Assembly: GCA_002189035.1 (NCBI GenBank)
Contig: NEEC01000024.1
Location: forward strand, 620,001-684,000
Origin: Utricularia gibba
Taxonomy: Eukaryota > Streptophyta > Magnoliopsida > Lamiales > Lentibulariaceae
DNA length: 64,000 nt
Reading direction: 5' to 3'
The notes beneath the pieces are model-generated. The model saw nothing but the letters and a program-made list of their open reading frames with translations, was not told the DNA's origin and made no database searches. Both the position numbers and the translations under genes were made by a program. Below, piece after piece: positions 34,969 to 46,566 of the stretch; the first letter of the stretch is position 1; every line of letters starts with the position of its first letter.

Positions 34969-36110
34969 CTACTCAAAATACATGACACATGCAAGCCCAT
35001 CTCGGAATGCACTCCATTCACCGGTGTTCTTCATGTTTGTTACAAATTCCAAACCTTCACCTTGTTGTCCACTTGAACCAACATTATAATAGTCATCAGG
35101 AATGTCAGTTTCATATGGATCAACACTGATTTCTTGATGAATGAAATTGTGAAGCAAAGCACAAGCATTTATCATCTTTATTTGAGTCTTGGTAGGATAA
35201 AAAAAGGGGGATTGCAGCACACCCCATCGTTTCTTCATAATACTTCATGTCCTTTCGACCACATTACGAGCTTTAGCATGTCTCGTGTTGAAGTATTCCT
35301 TCTCATATTGTGGGGTTTGATTACTTTTGCCCCAATCTTTTAAGTAATATCTTACACCTCTATATGGAGTTAAAATACCTTTAATAATTATATATCCATT
35401 ATCTGCCAAGTAGTAATAATCTTCAAAGAATACATAAACTAAAAATTGTTGCTTTGATTTAAAATTTTAGATTTTAGTAAACTAACCTCTAGCGCACGAA
35501 AAGGATTTGTACGGGTCATTGCATCCTATAAAACTTAGCCAACCACTGTCAAGCCTTTCCATCCAACTAGTAAGTATATGACGCATATGTTGTAGTCACA
35601 TACTCCCAACACATTAGTTGAAATTGATCTTTTTTGTGTCTGATACCATGGTTTATCAGTTGTTTTTACAGTAACATCAATGTATGTGCCGTCTTATGCA
35701 CCGTAGACAATTCTGGATTGTTAAAAAAAAAACAGAAAGTATTACATAGTTGATATTACCAAATGTAATGAAAAAAGCACACACCTCGAAAGGATTGAAA
35801 CTTGGAGAGCCATTGTTGACATTGCTAAGATTTGGTTTAATCAACAATTGATCATGTAACTTAAAAAAAAATCTCAATACTTCATTAAAATAAATGCTAC
35901 AAGTAACCATAGAACGTGAAAAATCAAGCTTTTGTTTTCTAATCTTTTTATGATGAGCTAAAACACCAAGGAAAAGTGCTACCTTTTTCCTCAATGGAAA
36001 TCCATCTAGATTCCTTCAGCCCAGAATAATAATGCAACAAAACACACAATCGTCCAAAAACATCCTGACTTAGATGCAAATTCTCGCATGTTGCCCCTAA
36101 CATCACTAAC
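34969..36110 (-). pseudogene. PIF/Harbinger DDE transposase
   Basis: Element-order motifs on the minus strand: VFGRLCVLLHYYSGL (about 36060-36010), VALFLGVLAHHKK (about 35990-35935), DGTYIDVTVKTTDKPWYQ (about 35690) with the first catalytic Asp, ISTNVLGVCDYN, DAMTRTNPF (about 35520) with the second Asp, RNVVER (about 35260) with the Glu, and KKRWGVLQSPFFYPTKTQ then CALLHNFI (35240-35130). Stops and intervening sequence (possibly introns near 35470 and 35710) interrupt it. All three DDE residues are visible, so decay is by stops and shifts rather than loss of catalytic residues. Confidence 0.85.
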
Positions 36111-37640
36111 CAAATTGGAGAGATAATTAACTTGTTTCACACATTTACCCAAAAGCGAATAATTTTGATTCTTCACTGCTCATGAATGTTTCCAATGCAA
36201 GTAGCAAGTGAATCAAAAAATAGTTACCCGAAGTATAATTGCTCGAGCAATAAGAATTATTAACATCTTCTTATGGACTACACTCACCATTGCGCTTGAA
36301 ATCATTGGTCGAAGTGGAACTTGTTACAAAGGAATATGCAAAAGAATAGATGATAAAAAATGAAGATGAATGTGGGAGAAAGATAAGGTTGGTTGGGTAA
36401 AATCACATCATGAGAATAGTTAAAGTAAGGGAGTGGCTACTTTATATAAACCCACCAAGAAGTGTTTATCAAATCCATGTGTTAACCGGGATATATAAAC
36501 CTGCAAGCTAAACAAAGTACTATATAATACCTATTAATTAACCCCCCCCCCCCCCTTATACCTTGGTGCCTTATGGGTGTTTGTGTAATGTTAGCGCAAC
36601 AATTATAGAATAGATCCAAGGGGTAAAAAAAAAGGGAAAAACACATAATCTAAAATAATTCAATTTAAAGATAGATAAAAAAAAAATCGAGATGTGGATT
36701 CATATTTAGATTTCCTTGGGTGAAGATTGATAAGATCAAGTACATCTAATTTTATTTATCTGATGAAATAGTAGATCAAATTGAAAACTGGTGTAGGAAA
36801 TTTAAAAAATTTAAAAATAAAAAATTATATAGGGGGTTCAAATAGACATAGGTTGTCTTTTATTAAAAATCTCTTTAAGTTTTAGGGCCAAAAGCTAAGG
36901 AAACACCATCTCAAAAATCCTTAAGACATGCATTCCTGTACTGTTTATGTTAGTTAGTAACTAAAATGGAATTCAATATCTATAAATGCATGAACTTATC
37001 ACACCACAAACATGAATTCCTTATGTTCAATCTTAAATCCATTATATATTTTCTTTTGATTTGTATTTTAAATAGATTAGATATTATAAATTTATTTGAT
37101 GTGAAAATTTTATTTTAAATGACATTTTCTAAATTTTCATTATGAGGTATATTCTTGATAATTGAGGGAGAGATAAAGATTTATTTTGATTTGGGTGGTG
37201 ATGTGTGCATTTTCAAAATAATAAATGGAGTGTGGTACTTGAAACCCATGTGAATTCTTGTGCTCGATTTTAAAAAGGACAACTTCGCAAAGAAGAAAGA
37301 TTTGTAAAACTGAGTTTTTGTTCAGGTTGATTACAGGTTTTGATACATCATTGTGTGCATGCTGAAAAGGTAAGATCCACATGATCCCAGTGATATTCTC
37401 TTGGAAATAATGTTGTTTTGTTATCCTTTGAGAGAGTCTCCGATCTTGTCCGCATTATACTGGTGGCCTGATATTCCTCAGGTCAGGGTCCCCCTCCCTA
37501 TGCCAATCCCAGCTTAGGTTTGCGATCATATAAACTTGGAGGATATGACGCCTGATCGCATCCTTCCTTTCCTCTGAACAATCTGCGTGATCTTATTCAT
37601 GCACTGCCTTTGAATTCTTCTAGTTAAACAAGGGAGCGAG
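36111..37640. other. Intergenic; degraded LTR end at about 36990-37145
   Basis: 37075-37145 (ataaatttatttgatgtg ... attttcattatga) resembles the LTR 3' end block seen at 22090-22154 and 63190-63257. A C14 run lies at 36542-36555. No gene recognised. Confidence 0.4.
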
Positions 37641-38230
37641 TATCCCATGGGAACTGCACTGAAATGTATAGAGGGGCACGGAATAGTTGTTAGAGCGTGA
37701 GGATGAAATTGAGACTTCAGTGGATATCAAGGATCAACAAGAGAGGAAGAACAAGTCCGGCGATCTGGAGAAGTTCTGTCGTGAGGAGGAAATCCCGCTG
37801 AAGGAGAAGCAATGCACTGCAGGGGTAAGCTTGATTATGCTGGGCCCTACTCATCTCAAAGGGCTACAGCCCATTAGATGAAGCAAGTCCAGTCCAAAGG
37901 CAACACTTCACGGCCCACTGTCCCTCACATGCTCTGGAGAAGCATATCAGACGACTAAGTAGCTATGAACCATACAAATACATCCAACGGTCAAGGAGGC
38001 AACGGCTAGTTTTTTCGCCTTCTATATAAAGGGTATCAGGATTTGTAAAAGGATGTGCTTCCTCTTGACATTCTATACAATATCTTGAGCTTCAGATTCA
38101 TCCACTCCAAAACTCTCACATCTTCACTGTCATATTTCCTACACCCATATCACGCAGTATCTATCAATAGTAGGATGCCTGATTATCGGCGTCAGTGCAG
38201 AATTGGGTGTCCATATCATATCTTGGTGTG
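37640..38230 (+). repeat. Possible gypsy LTR fragment with TATA box
   Basis: CTATATAAAGGG at about 38023-38034 is followed by a leader (ggatttgtaaaagga ... cattctatacaatatc) that resembles the R-U5 style of plant gypsy LTRs. Alternatively it is the promoter and leader of the thaumatin-like gene that starts at 38515. No second LTR copy is in the window to decide. Confidence 0.35.
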
Positions 38231-38514
38231 GGTGCTTTCGCTTTTTGAGCATATCATCCATTGCATCATGCGCTTTTCCCTTTTATGATCTTCTTCTCCC
38301 CGCTGGTCCTTCCCGTATATGTCTGGATTCCCATTTCCGATAGGGACAACCAATGCAGCCATACCCGTCTCTCACATTGGGATAGTGCTGTGGTGGGAAA
38401 CATGATTGGACATGATAAGAGGAGTGGGACATCATTTGGGGAAGAACAGGACAAGCAGAAGAGGAAAGTGTTTAGTTATATATGCACTGGAGAAGAGCGC
38501 CCTTTTAAGTAGAG

Positions 38515-39646
38515 ATGGAGTTTCTGTATAAACCAACATCTTACTACACTGCTCTCGTGCTTCTTCTGATGAGCAAAGGTACGCAAGGTTTGCATTGGGA
38601 TGCCATGATCACGCTTCACCTCGACTGAGGTTTGTTTATGTTGTTGTTTCTATTCAGAAGGTTTCGGGATCACGATCACGGTACTCAATGGATGCGATCA
38701 CGCCGTGTGGCCGGGATAACCTCCAATGCCGGCAGCGCCCCTTGCATTCCACCGGCTTCGAGCTTCCGCCCGCGCGATGACGACTTTCGACGTGCCGCCC
38801 GGCTGGTCCGGCCGATTCTGGGGTCGAACCGGCTGCGCGTTCGACCCAGTCACCGGTCAGGGTAGCTGCATGACGGGCGACTGTGGCTCAAACCAAATCG
38901 AATGCAATGGTGGGGGGCCGCAACCCCCAGCAACCCTGGCTGAATTCACGATCGGCAACGGTTCTCAGGACTTCTACGACGTGAGTCTCGTCGACGGCTA
39001 CAATCTGCCAATGCTCGTGGAGCCGGTCGGAGGCTCAGGCGCATGCGGCTCGACCGGCTGCCTCACCGAGCTGAACCGGTTGTGCCCTAGTGAGTTGCGG
39101 GTTGGGATGGGCAAGCATGCAAGAGCGCGTGCGATGCTTTCGGAAGTCCCGAATATTGTTGCAGCGGCGCGTATGGATCGCCCGCCGCCTGCAGGCCGTC
39201 GACGTACTCGGCTACTTTCAAGAGTGCTTGCCCCAGGGCGTACACCTACGCTTACGATGATGCCAACAGCACCTTTACGTGCACCCGAGCGGATTACGCC
39301 ATCGCATTTTGCCCGCTTTTAACAAGGTGCACATTATTTATTAACTGAACTTGCCCTTTTTTTTTCAAAAAAATGATGCTGTGCAACATTTTCTTGCTCC
39401 TTGATGAATTTCTTTTATTGTGTTGACAGCCAGAAATCTTCGCGAGACTCGTCAGCCGCCGGGGAGGGTAGGGGCACGCCGCCGCCACCCTCCGACGCGA
39501 GTAGCGATGCTGCGCACCAGGACGACTTGCCCTGGCTTCCCAACTTGTTTTCTTCTTCATATCCCTCCATCGACCCCGGTCTCGTGCTTGTGGCTGCTGC
39601 TGCTGCTGCTGCTGCTTCTTTATCGTTACTGCTCTCAAGCATTTGA
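38515..39646 (+). CDS. Thaumatin-like (PR-5) protein with C-terminal hydrophobic tail; frameshifted as read
   Basis: Three exons: 38515-38578 (signal peptide with hydrophobic TALVLLLM), 38658-39326 (core) and 39430-39646 (tail), joined by GT-AG introns of 79 and 103 bp. The core has the family signature GQGSCMTGDCGSNQIEC and GWSGRFWGRTGC, and a Cys-rich half with YCCSGAYGSP and YAYDDANSTFTC, ending AIAFCP. Four one-base losses (38713-38715, 38738-38741, about 38772, 39104-39106) shift the frame; allowing for them the protein would be about 317 residues, longer than the usual 225-250. The third exon adds a Pro/Ser/Asp-rich linker and a final Ala8-Ser-Leu-rich hydrophobic segment, as in GPI-anchored relatives. 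TLPs act outside the cell on fungal or plant glucans. Either a recent pseudogene or an intact gene with sequence errors. Confidence 0.85.
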
Positions 39647-40060
39647 GTCAAGGAGGAGTAGGGGAGGATTTCTTATTGCCGTGGGCCCGACTGTGCATAT
39701 AGTGATTTTTTTTAAAAGAAAAAAATTAAAAGCAGTTGGATATTCTTCTTATTTGGTGCTTGGAAGGTCTCTTGTTAGGATAATTGGTTGCATTATAAGA
39801 CTACACGAAAATGGTTGCATACATGCCATGTCGAATCAGAATGAGGGGTAGCCAGCCGTCGTGTGGGATGAGGGAATGTTGGATACTTGGAACCAACTGG
39901 GCACCGCCCTTTTCCTTTTTCCTTTTCCGCTCTTTCCTCCCTCATTCGCAAATGGAGGGATTGTTACTACGTCCCTTGAGTTGGGCCCCGCCCGGCACTA
40001 CTCTCTTATCTCTCCTTTCCCTTTCCCCTTTTTTCCATCTTCAGCCCTGAAAAGGTAACC
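39647..40060 (+). other. Likely 3' untranslated/downstream region of the thaumatin-like gene
   Basis: GC-richer than the desert that follows at 40060. No coding signal; the short overlapping frames at 39811-40058 have no family resemblance. Confidence 0.4.
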
Positions 40061-42940
40061 AACTTGGATCCCAACCCACGGCTGCAGCCCAACGGGACGA
40101 TGCCTCATTTTGAAATCTAAATGCAATTCACAAAAAAAAAAGGCATTTCGATTGTCTTCGTAAAAAAACTTAGTAAAAACATCAAAGAGTTATATAATAT
40201 AAAATTGCATATTACTCAAATTTTTTGATTTCAAATTAATTTTATTTTAAAAAAGAAAGGTGAATAAATCATTAAAGATCAATTTTTAATGAAATATCAA
40301 ACTATAAAAAAAAAAGCAGGATAGATAGTTTTATAAGTTAATTGTGAGAGTGGATAGATTTCTCAAAAACTCACGGGATGAGCACATCAACAAAATTATC
40401 AATATCTCTTTGCTACCTTCTGAGAATCATTAGATATGCATTAATAAATTATCCAAAAATGTCAGAAATTGATCGATTGTTTAGAAAAAATTTTTGATCC
40501 TTTCATAAAAATAACTGCTATTCCAAAAAATGTTACAAAACTATATGTAATAACATATATTTTATTAGTGTTTTTATGTTATAAAATTTAGTAGTGAAAT
40601 TAAGAGTTTTTATGTATGATTTTTACTGATTTAGTAATTTCATAATTTTTTATATTTTTATCCATAAAAGTGCACTAAATTGATGATTAAGTTCAACATT
40701 AGTTTTCTAATGTTTTTCCTAAGTATTATCAGTAATTTCTTGGAACAAATCAAACCCAATTTACATGCAAAGGCAGAACATACAAAAAAGAGACAAGATA
40801 TATTATCTCAACAACTTATACCATATAACCTTCGTAGATTCATACCAAAAGCGATATAGAAATCAGAAAAAAATGGAGCTATTTCGGAAGCTAGAAAAAT
40901 AAAAGTGGTAGCAATAATATTCTAAACGAGATGCGATATCTAGCACATGATCTAACGGAGGATAGAGAATTTTAGAATCTGACCAAGGAGGAAAGGCGGC
41001 TTGGATGGAAAACATCATTTGAGATCTTCCAATACTAAATTCAGCTATGCACTGACCCGGTTATGATTGACGAAGAATTCAAAGAAACTTTATCTTCTTT
41101 AGGCATTATGAATATTTTATGTTGCTGTTTTAAATCGAACATGACTCTGGATGTTTTTTTTTTTTTTTAGTTTCATTTTATGATATTATGGTTTCCTTTT
41201 TCAATATAAGTGGCTAAATTCTAAAGATGATTTAGAATATACAAAAGTGGTGTGAGATTTTAGCCCATATTTTTTTCTATATTTTTTTATTATCTTATTA
41301 TCATATACCTTAAGAATAACTACTTTTATAGTGTGTGCAAAATATTTCTCTTTCATTCTTGACAATTATGTATCTCTTAACATTCGATTATTTTTTCTTT
41401 TTTTTTTTTAGCTATTGCTACTTCTCATTAGGAATAAATTATTTTTTCCATTCATTTTCCATTTGTCCACATCAAAATCATATCATAAGTTATCCGAAAA
41501 TTTCTTGCAGTACTAGGAGAAAATATTAGAAAAAGTTAATATGAACTAAATCACAATTTAGTCCATATTTATACATAGACATATTAAAAATCACAATTAA
41601 AACATATAATTTTCTTAGTAAACATTATATAACAAAATGTGTTATCACTACTATTACCATTGTATATCTTATCCGCTGAGTTTGACCACATTGAAAGTTT
41701 GAGTATCATGTCTTCGAGTTAAAAATAATATTCTCCTTCTACACAACAGATTTCATTCGTTTGTAAAATACTCTTTCTAAATTTTATTGGTAAAATATCT
41801 TTGTGAGATTCCATCCATTTGTAAAATGTAATGTATTCAAATTCTATTTATAAAATACTCGGTATCCTTGTAGAATACCATGCATCTTTGTGGTGATAGT
41901 GACTTGCGTGGAGGTTCATACAGCAACTTGGGCATTGCATGGATAAGTAAGTCGAGGTCTCTACTAAAAAATTATATGATGTTTTACAAATGTATTTTAA
42001 AATAATAGGTAAAATTCTAATATATTCTGCCTAGTATAATATCCTTGTCCATATCTAGAATTTGAGTTTGAGTACCATCAAAACGATCAGCTGCTCCTCT
42101 CAGAAATTGCATCATTCTATTGATCTTAGAGAAATTGTCCAAGCATGCAACCATGTTGTATTTTTGGTACTTCACTTCAAGTGTGAGACTGTCCAAGTGC
42201 TTTTAGAAAGCATTTAACCTTATTATGTTGGATGATGGTCAATTACCCCTGTCTGCAATTGGTAACATCAAGTTGAGATTGGTAAGATAAGTTGTTGTTT
42301 AACAAATCATAATGTTTTTCCAGCATATTCGACATTTCATAGGCACTTGTTAAACTAGCAACCATGTCCATTTATATTGCTATTAATATCCAACAATACA
42401 TCATATAATCTTTACGTAGCCATAAAATATAAGAAGTATCATCTTCAAAGGGTGTGGGAATATCACCATAAATCATCCCAAATTTGTTTTTCACACCAAG
42501 AGCTAATCAATCACCACAATGTCATTCAATAAAACTCCGACTAGTGAGGACATTATTGACTACATGGGAACTTAAATTATCAGAGCCATTGACATGGAAT
42601 GGATCTGATTTTTCTCTATCACTCCCAACTACAACTCTTTCTATTTCAAATAATTTTTTGTTAAATTTATTGTTTTCTATCATAGAAAGATTGTTTTCTC
42701 CATATAATACTTTGTGACATGACGAGCTAGATGAAGTATAATAACAAGATTCTCCATACTCATCTGATCAAATGATCGAAATAGGCAACAACAACAATGG
42801 GTAGTAGGAACTTCTTTAACCCTAATCATGAGCAGCTTCTACTTGCATACAACGAAAACCTACACCTAATGGTACAATATTTCCTAACAAGTAATGATAT
42901 ATAAAGTTACAATTTTGACCCTATATAACGTGTGCATTTT
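40061..42940. other. AT-rich intergenic desert
   Basis: No recognised gene. A hairpin-like aactaaatcacaatttagtcc at about 41545-41565 recalls the LTR-edge hairpin and may mark a decayed LTR. 42040-42700 is somewhat gag-like on the minus strand but too degenerate to assign. Confidence 0.35.
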
Positions 42941-43025
42941 GAATAGTATATTGAACCGGGCCCATTGGGTTTAGCAGAAATTTATCGTGTATTGGGCCTT
43001 AGGAGAACGCCCAACTGCCGTCAAA

Positions 43026-43250
43026 AGACTACGCCACGTAAGCGCTCATGTTTCCGCCATTGGCTATCTTCGCCACGTGGCACAGCGCACATGCGTCGAA
43101 ACTGAGCCAGCTGGATTTTCGTAATGTCCCCCTTTTTTTTAATTCGAGTGTTTTTTCGCTGTCTGACTAAAAATACCCAAAATTAAATTGATAAAACATG
43201 TCTACATATTTATTTAATAGAGGAAAATAAGGAAATTAAAAATAAGTCGG
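43026..43250 (+). promoter_or_regulatory. Promoter region with palindromic G-box, upstream of the small membrane-protein gene
   Basis: GCCACGTGGC at 43072-43081 is a perfect palindromic G-box (ABRE/bZIP/bHLH core). A related GCCACGTA lies at 43033-43040 and a CCAAT-type ccattgg at 43057-43063. An AT-rich TATTTATTTAATA (about 43208-43220) could serve as TATA region. The distance to the ATG (43329) is about 250 bp, consistent with a core promoter. Regulation by light or ABA is inferred only. Confidence 0.5.
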
Positions 43251-43328
43251 GGAGTAGTGCTCTGTGGAACAATCCCAAGTGGCTATCTATCCAATTTCAC
43301 TCCTCATGCCCTAGATATTTCCACTCCA

Positions 43329-43640
43329 ATGGCGATTTCCGACGCGGTGGTGGGGAATTTGACCACTCTCTTTCTGGTGGCTATCGCCGCGACAAAGGCC
43401 TACGGGCTGGCGGTGGGAAGAAGTTTTAGCGGCACCTGCGTCCTCGTTCTGTCCACGTTGGCAGTCGGCGTTATACTGATCGTCAGCATCGGCTGGGATA
43501 TCTCGCGCAAGGCGAGGAGCGCGGTAATCGCCAACGATCACAGCCACGAGATGTGCCGTGGGGGCATCTGCTGGCACGGCGTTGCCGTTAAATCGCCGGC
43601 ATCACAGGTCCGCTTCCGCCTCCCTCAGCACGGTAACTGA
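43329..43640 (+). CDS. Conserved small plant membrane protein, two predicted transmembrane helices
   Basis: 103 residues, single exon. The start MAISDAVVGNLT was chosen over the in-frame ATG at 43257 because this N-terminus is the conserved one in plant homologues as I recall them, and the longer extension is in upstream leader. Two hydrophobic segments (about 11-32 and 37-58) flank a short GRSFSG turn, then a basic region SRKAR. A conserved C-terminal block HEMCRGGICWHGVAVKSPASQ is followed by RFRLP near the end. No biochemical function is known to me. The His/Cys-rich tail could bind a metal or sit at a membrane face, but that is inference. Intact, GC-richer than its flanks. Confidence 0.8.
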   Translation: MAISDAVVGNLTTLFLVAIAATKAYGLAVGRSFSGTCVLVLSTLAVGVILIVSIGWDISRKARSAVIANDHSHEMCRGGICWHGVAVKSPASQVRFRLPQHGN

Positions 43641-45295
43641 TGCTTTTTTTTTCGCAATAGAACGATTTCGGGGTTGGAACGGAGGAATTTCGCCGCGTGC
43701 ATTTCACGCCTTGGTTCTGTGTATCAAAAAACGCTGCAACAGCCTTGTATACAAGTCATAGGAGAAAAGGATTTCAAGTTTGTTTTTGTTTCCCCTTTTT
43801 TTTCCCGTAGGATACCTCTGTTTCGCCTTTCGCTTTTGTACTCGGAAGCATACCGAAATTCTCTGTGAATATAAAGGTTTGTTGCTAGTGAGTGGATGTG
43901 AGCGCTGCATCCGATACCATTCTCCTCCAGATTTTATTTTAGGTAAGATGATAAGCTGGCTTGGTCTGTGGTTTTGGTTATTCCAAGGCTTCCCAGAAAT
44001 GTGCGACAGGGTTGATTATCGTGGCTAGATTGGGGGGGTGTGGGGAGGATTTGAGTTTTGAGAAGTCTATTTCTGATCTGGTTGTTGCCGAAGCGCAGAT
44101 CCATCCATCCATATTTTTGCTTCACCGACCTCAAAAGTTTGTTCTGTCTGGTGGGAACTGCAATGAATGAGGCTTGGCCCCCCATTCATTGTTGACAAGA
44201 GCACTCCACCATCTTTTGCTTTGCAAGTCTCTGCTCAATGAATGTGCCAGGCCAAGGCCAAGACCCGTTCTCCCTTGGCCCCAGGTCTAAGCACATACGC
44301 AGCAAACGTGGCTTGCTGATCATGTCTTGTCCATCAAGGAGGAGTTGCGTAGAGTGGAGGCGTGAAAGGCCTGCTGCATCAAGTATGTGTCTTGGGGGTT
44401 GGAAAACTGTGGGCAAGGAAGGAGATGGAGATGGGATATTTTATGGGGGCAGGGCAGGGCAGGGCAGGGGTTGGAAATATCAAGTGGTGCGGTGCATTTA
44501 TTATGATCACCGCTGCGGCTTCTTACAATGAGTTGGTGGTGCATGGAAAGGGATATTTGGTTTGGGTAGCATCCGCAACTGCGAGCAAAAGCGAACCAAG
44601 ACCACTAATCTGCTCAAAGGAGTGGGTCTCGCCGTGCCCGTGCCAGCGGCAGATTCGTTTCTTCTGGTCTGGTGCTCCATGGAAGCCTCTGTTTCGTGTA
44701 TTGGGGCCGAGCCTTGTTTCCCCTTTTTTAGCTCTCGCTGACGGAGGCCCAGCCCACAAGAAATATTCTCTGGTTGCACCGGGCGGGAGGCAGCAAGGAA
44801 GGCTTGGTTTTTCATCATGTTTCGATCCAACAAACCAGCTCCCAACGCGCACCCTGAGAAATGGCGCTGCATCGCCGAATGTTTAATGAGCAGGCTGTGC
44901 CCGCAAACTGCTTGATCATTTGCCTAACCCACCGGTCTCCCCTTCAACAAGCGAATTCAAAGCCTATTATTCTCGACGTTGGGTGATTTACTCTCTCAGA
45001 CGATGTTTCAACCCCCGCCAACTGCCAATATCCGATCCCTGGCCTTCTCATTGATGGTTTGTGTTCTTGGCTGGGTATGTAGCCTTGCCTTGTTTCTTGG
45101 CTGAGTGTTGATTCTTGTTGTGTGTTCTGGCCTGGAGGCTGGAGTGTTGGTATCATGGAGGGAGGGAGGGAGTGCGTTCAACCATATTCGCTCAGCTATT
45201 TTGAGGCCCATCCGCTACGTCTCATTACGTTACATGGATGGTTGACTCAGTTTTCTGGTAACCGTATACCCGGGCCCAGAAATCGCCCATAAACT
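43641..45295. other. Intergenic between two plus-strand genes; no supported CDS
   Basis: Overlapping frames (for example 44362-44886 plus and 44507-44872 minus) have no family match and are typical of GC-rich non-coding DNA. Contains (GGGCA)n at about 44448-44470 and GGCCCAGCCCA at about 44746-44756, the latter a GCCCA-type promoter element that may belong to the downstream E3 gene. Confidence 0.45.
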
Positions 45296-45320
45296 CGTAT
45301 AAATAAAGACTGGTGCAGCT
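45270..45320 (+). promoter_or_regulatory. Probable TATA box of the RING E3 gene
   Basis: CGTATAAATAAAG at 45297-45309, with GGGCCC just upstream (45272-45277), is a good plant TATA context. It is followed 80 bp later by a CT microsatellite (45391-45413), typical of plant 5' leaders. Transcription from about 45335 would give a leader of about 1.2 kb, so a leader intron is likely (a possible acceptor is at 46325). Inference. Confidence 0.4.
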
Positions 45321-45390
45321 TTACACGTTATCTGATGGAAAACAGATTATGGTTGAGCCCTGAGACGAGACTTTCGTCTTCCCCCCCAAC

Positions 45391-45413
45391 TCTCTCTCTC
45401 TCTCTCTCTCTCT
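45391..45413. repeat. (CT)n dinucleotide microsatellite
   Basis: An uninterrupted alternating TC run of 23 bases, probably in the 5' leader of the RING E3 gene. Confidence 0.9.
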
Positions 45414-46566
45414 ATGCTGTTTGTTAGGAATCATTTACTACATCCTGGTATTCCAAGCAAGTTTTCTGACTCCATTCTTGATCACGATTTCGTAAGCCCT
45501 TTTTTGTGACATGTATCTAACAAACATGTTTCTCTTCTACCCCACTGCTATCTGTAACTCAGGTACAAGTCTTGAATGCCAGTGGTTCTAGACTCTCTCG
45601 GTATTGGAGGTTTTGGCAATGCCATGTACGTGTCCACATGGAAAGATAAGAAGATGCGGAAACAAATGTTCTTTTTTGACAACATGAATTCACAAGACTA
45701 GAAAATGAAAATGGCACCGGATTCGTATAAGCTAAGCTATATATGCTTTTCCTTGTAAGAATTGGTCTGCCTTATGAGCGAGCATGTGAATATGGAGTGA
45801 CATTGAAAAGCAGATGTTGTGTTTCATTGGGAGGGAGCTGGTTGAGACCACCCACACCCCTCTCTTTCTTTCTCCTAGATAGATGATGCGTCGACTGGAG
45901 AGGCGGCATCACAAAATCTGCATGTCTGTGATCCCTCTGTTTATTTCTGTGCACATGTACGACCTCCACGTTACTTTGCCTCCAAAACTTTATTGGGGTT
46001 TTTGACAAGATCAGAATCCCGATAAAGCTTCTTTTTTCTTGCAATTATACATCTTTCTTTTTGCCTATTTATTGTGGCCTTAATCATGTCACGGGGAGGG
46101 GGAGTGCCCCCCCTACTCAGCCCAGCCCAGCGTTGGGTCTGGTGTTTTATCGTGGTAAATAAGCAAGCCAAGGGTCGGTGATGTTAAGACAAAGTGGTGC
46201 GGAATCCCAAATTTTGAATCATGAATGCTTTCCACTTCTGTTAGTGATCGCTGTCACTGATACGTACCATGACCCTTTATCTAGAGTTTATCAGACTTTT
46301 GTGTTTATTGCTTCAGTATTCCAGATAGCTAGGGACAGCCAACCACCCCATATCAAGAATTCCGTCCAAGTGTTAAATAGCGAGTTCTCCATGTCACGCT
46401 TTTGCACCGGTGTAGGCGAGAAATAGTCTTTAAACCTACCCCCATCGTGTTCCCGTGTGTGCACTCCACTTTTAGGACTTGTACGTGTCCCTCCGGTGAA
46501 AGGGTGGTGCCCCGTTTTCTTTGTTCTGTGTCGCGGCCTTTCCAAGCTAAGTTTCTGGTTTCTTTC

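Noticed and set aside
32119-36555. C13 (32119-32131) and C14 (36542-36555) runs as termini of the Harbinger element
   Set aside because: Both are C runs on the same strand, so they are not inverted repeats.
44362-44886. 174-residue plus ORF (and 121-residue antisense ORF) in GC-rich intergenic DNA
   Set aside because: Long frames on both strands are expected at this base composition; no domain, start context or splice support.
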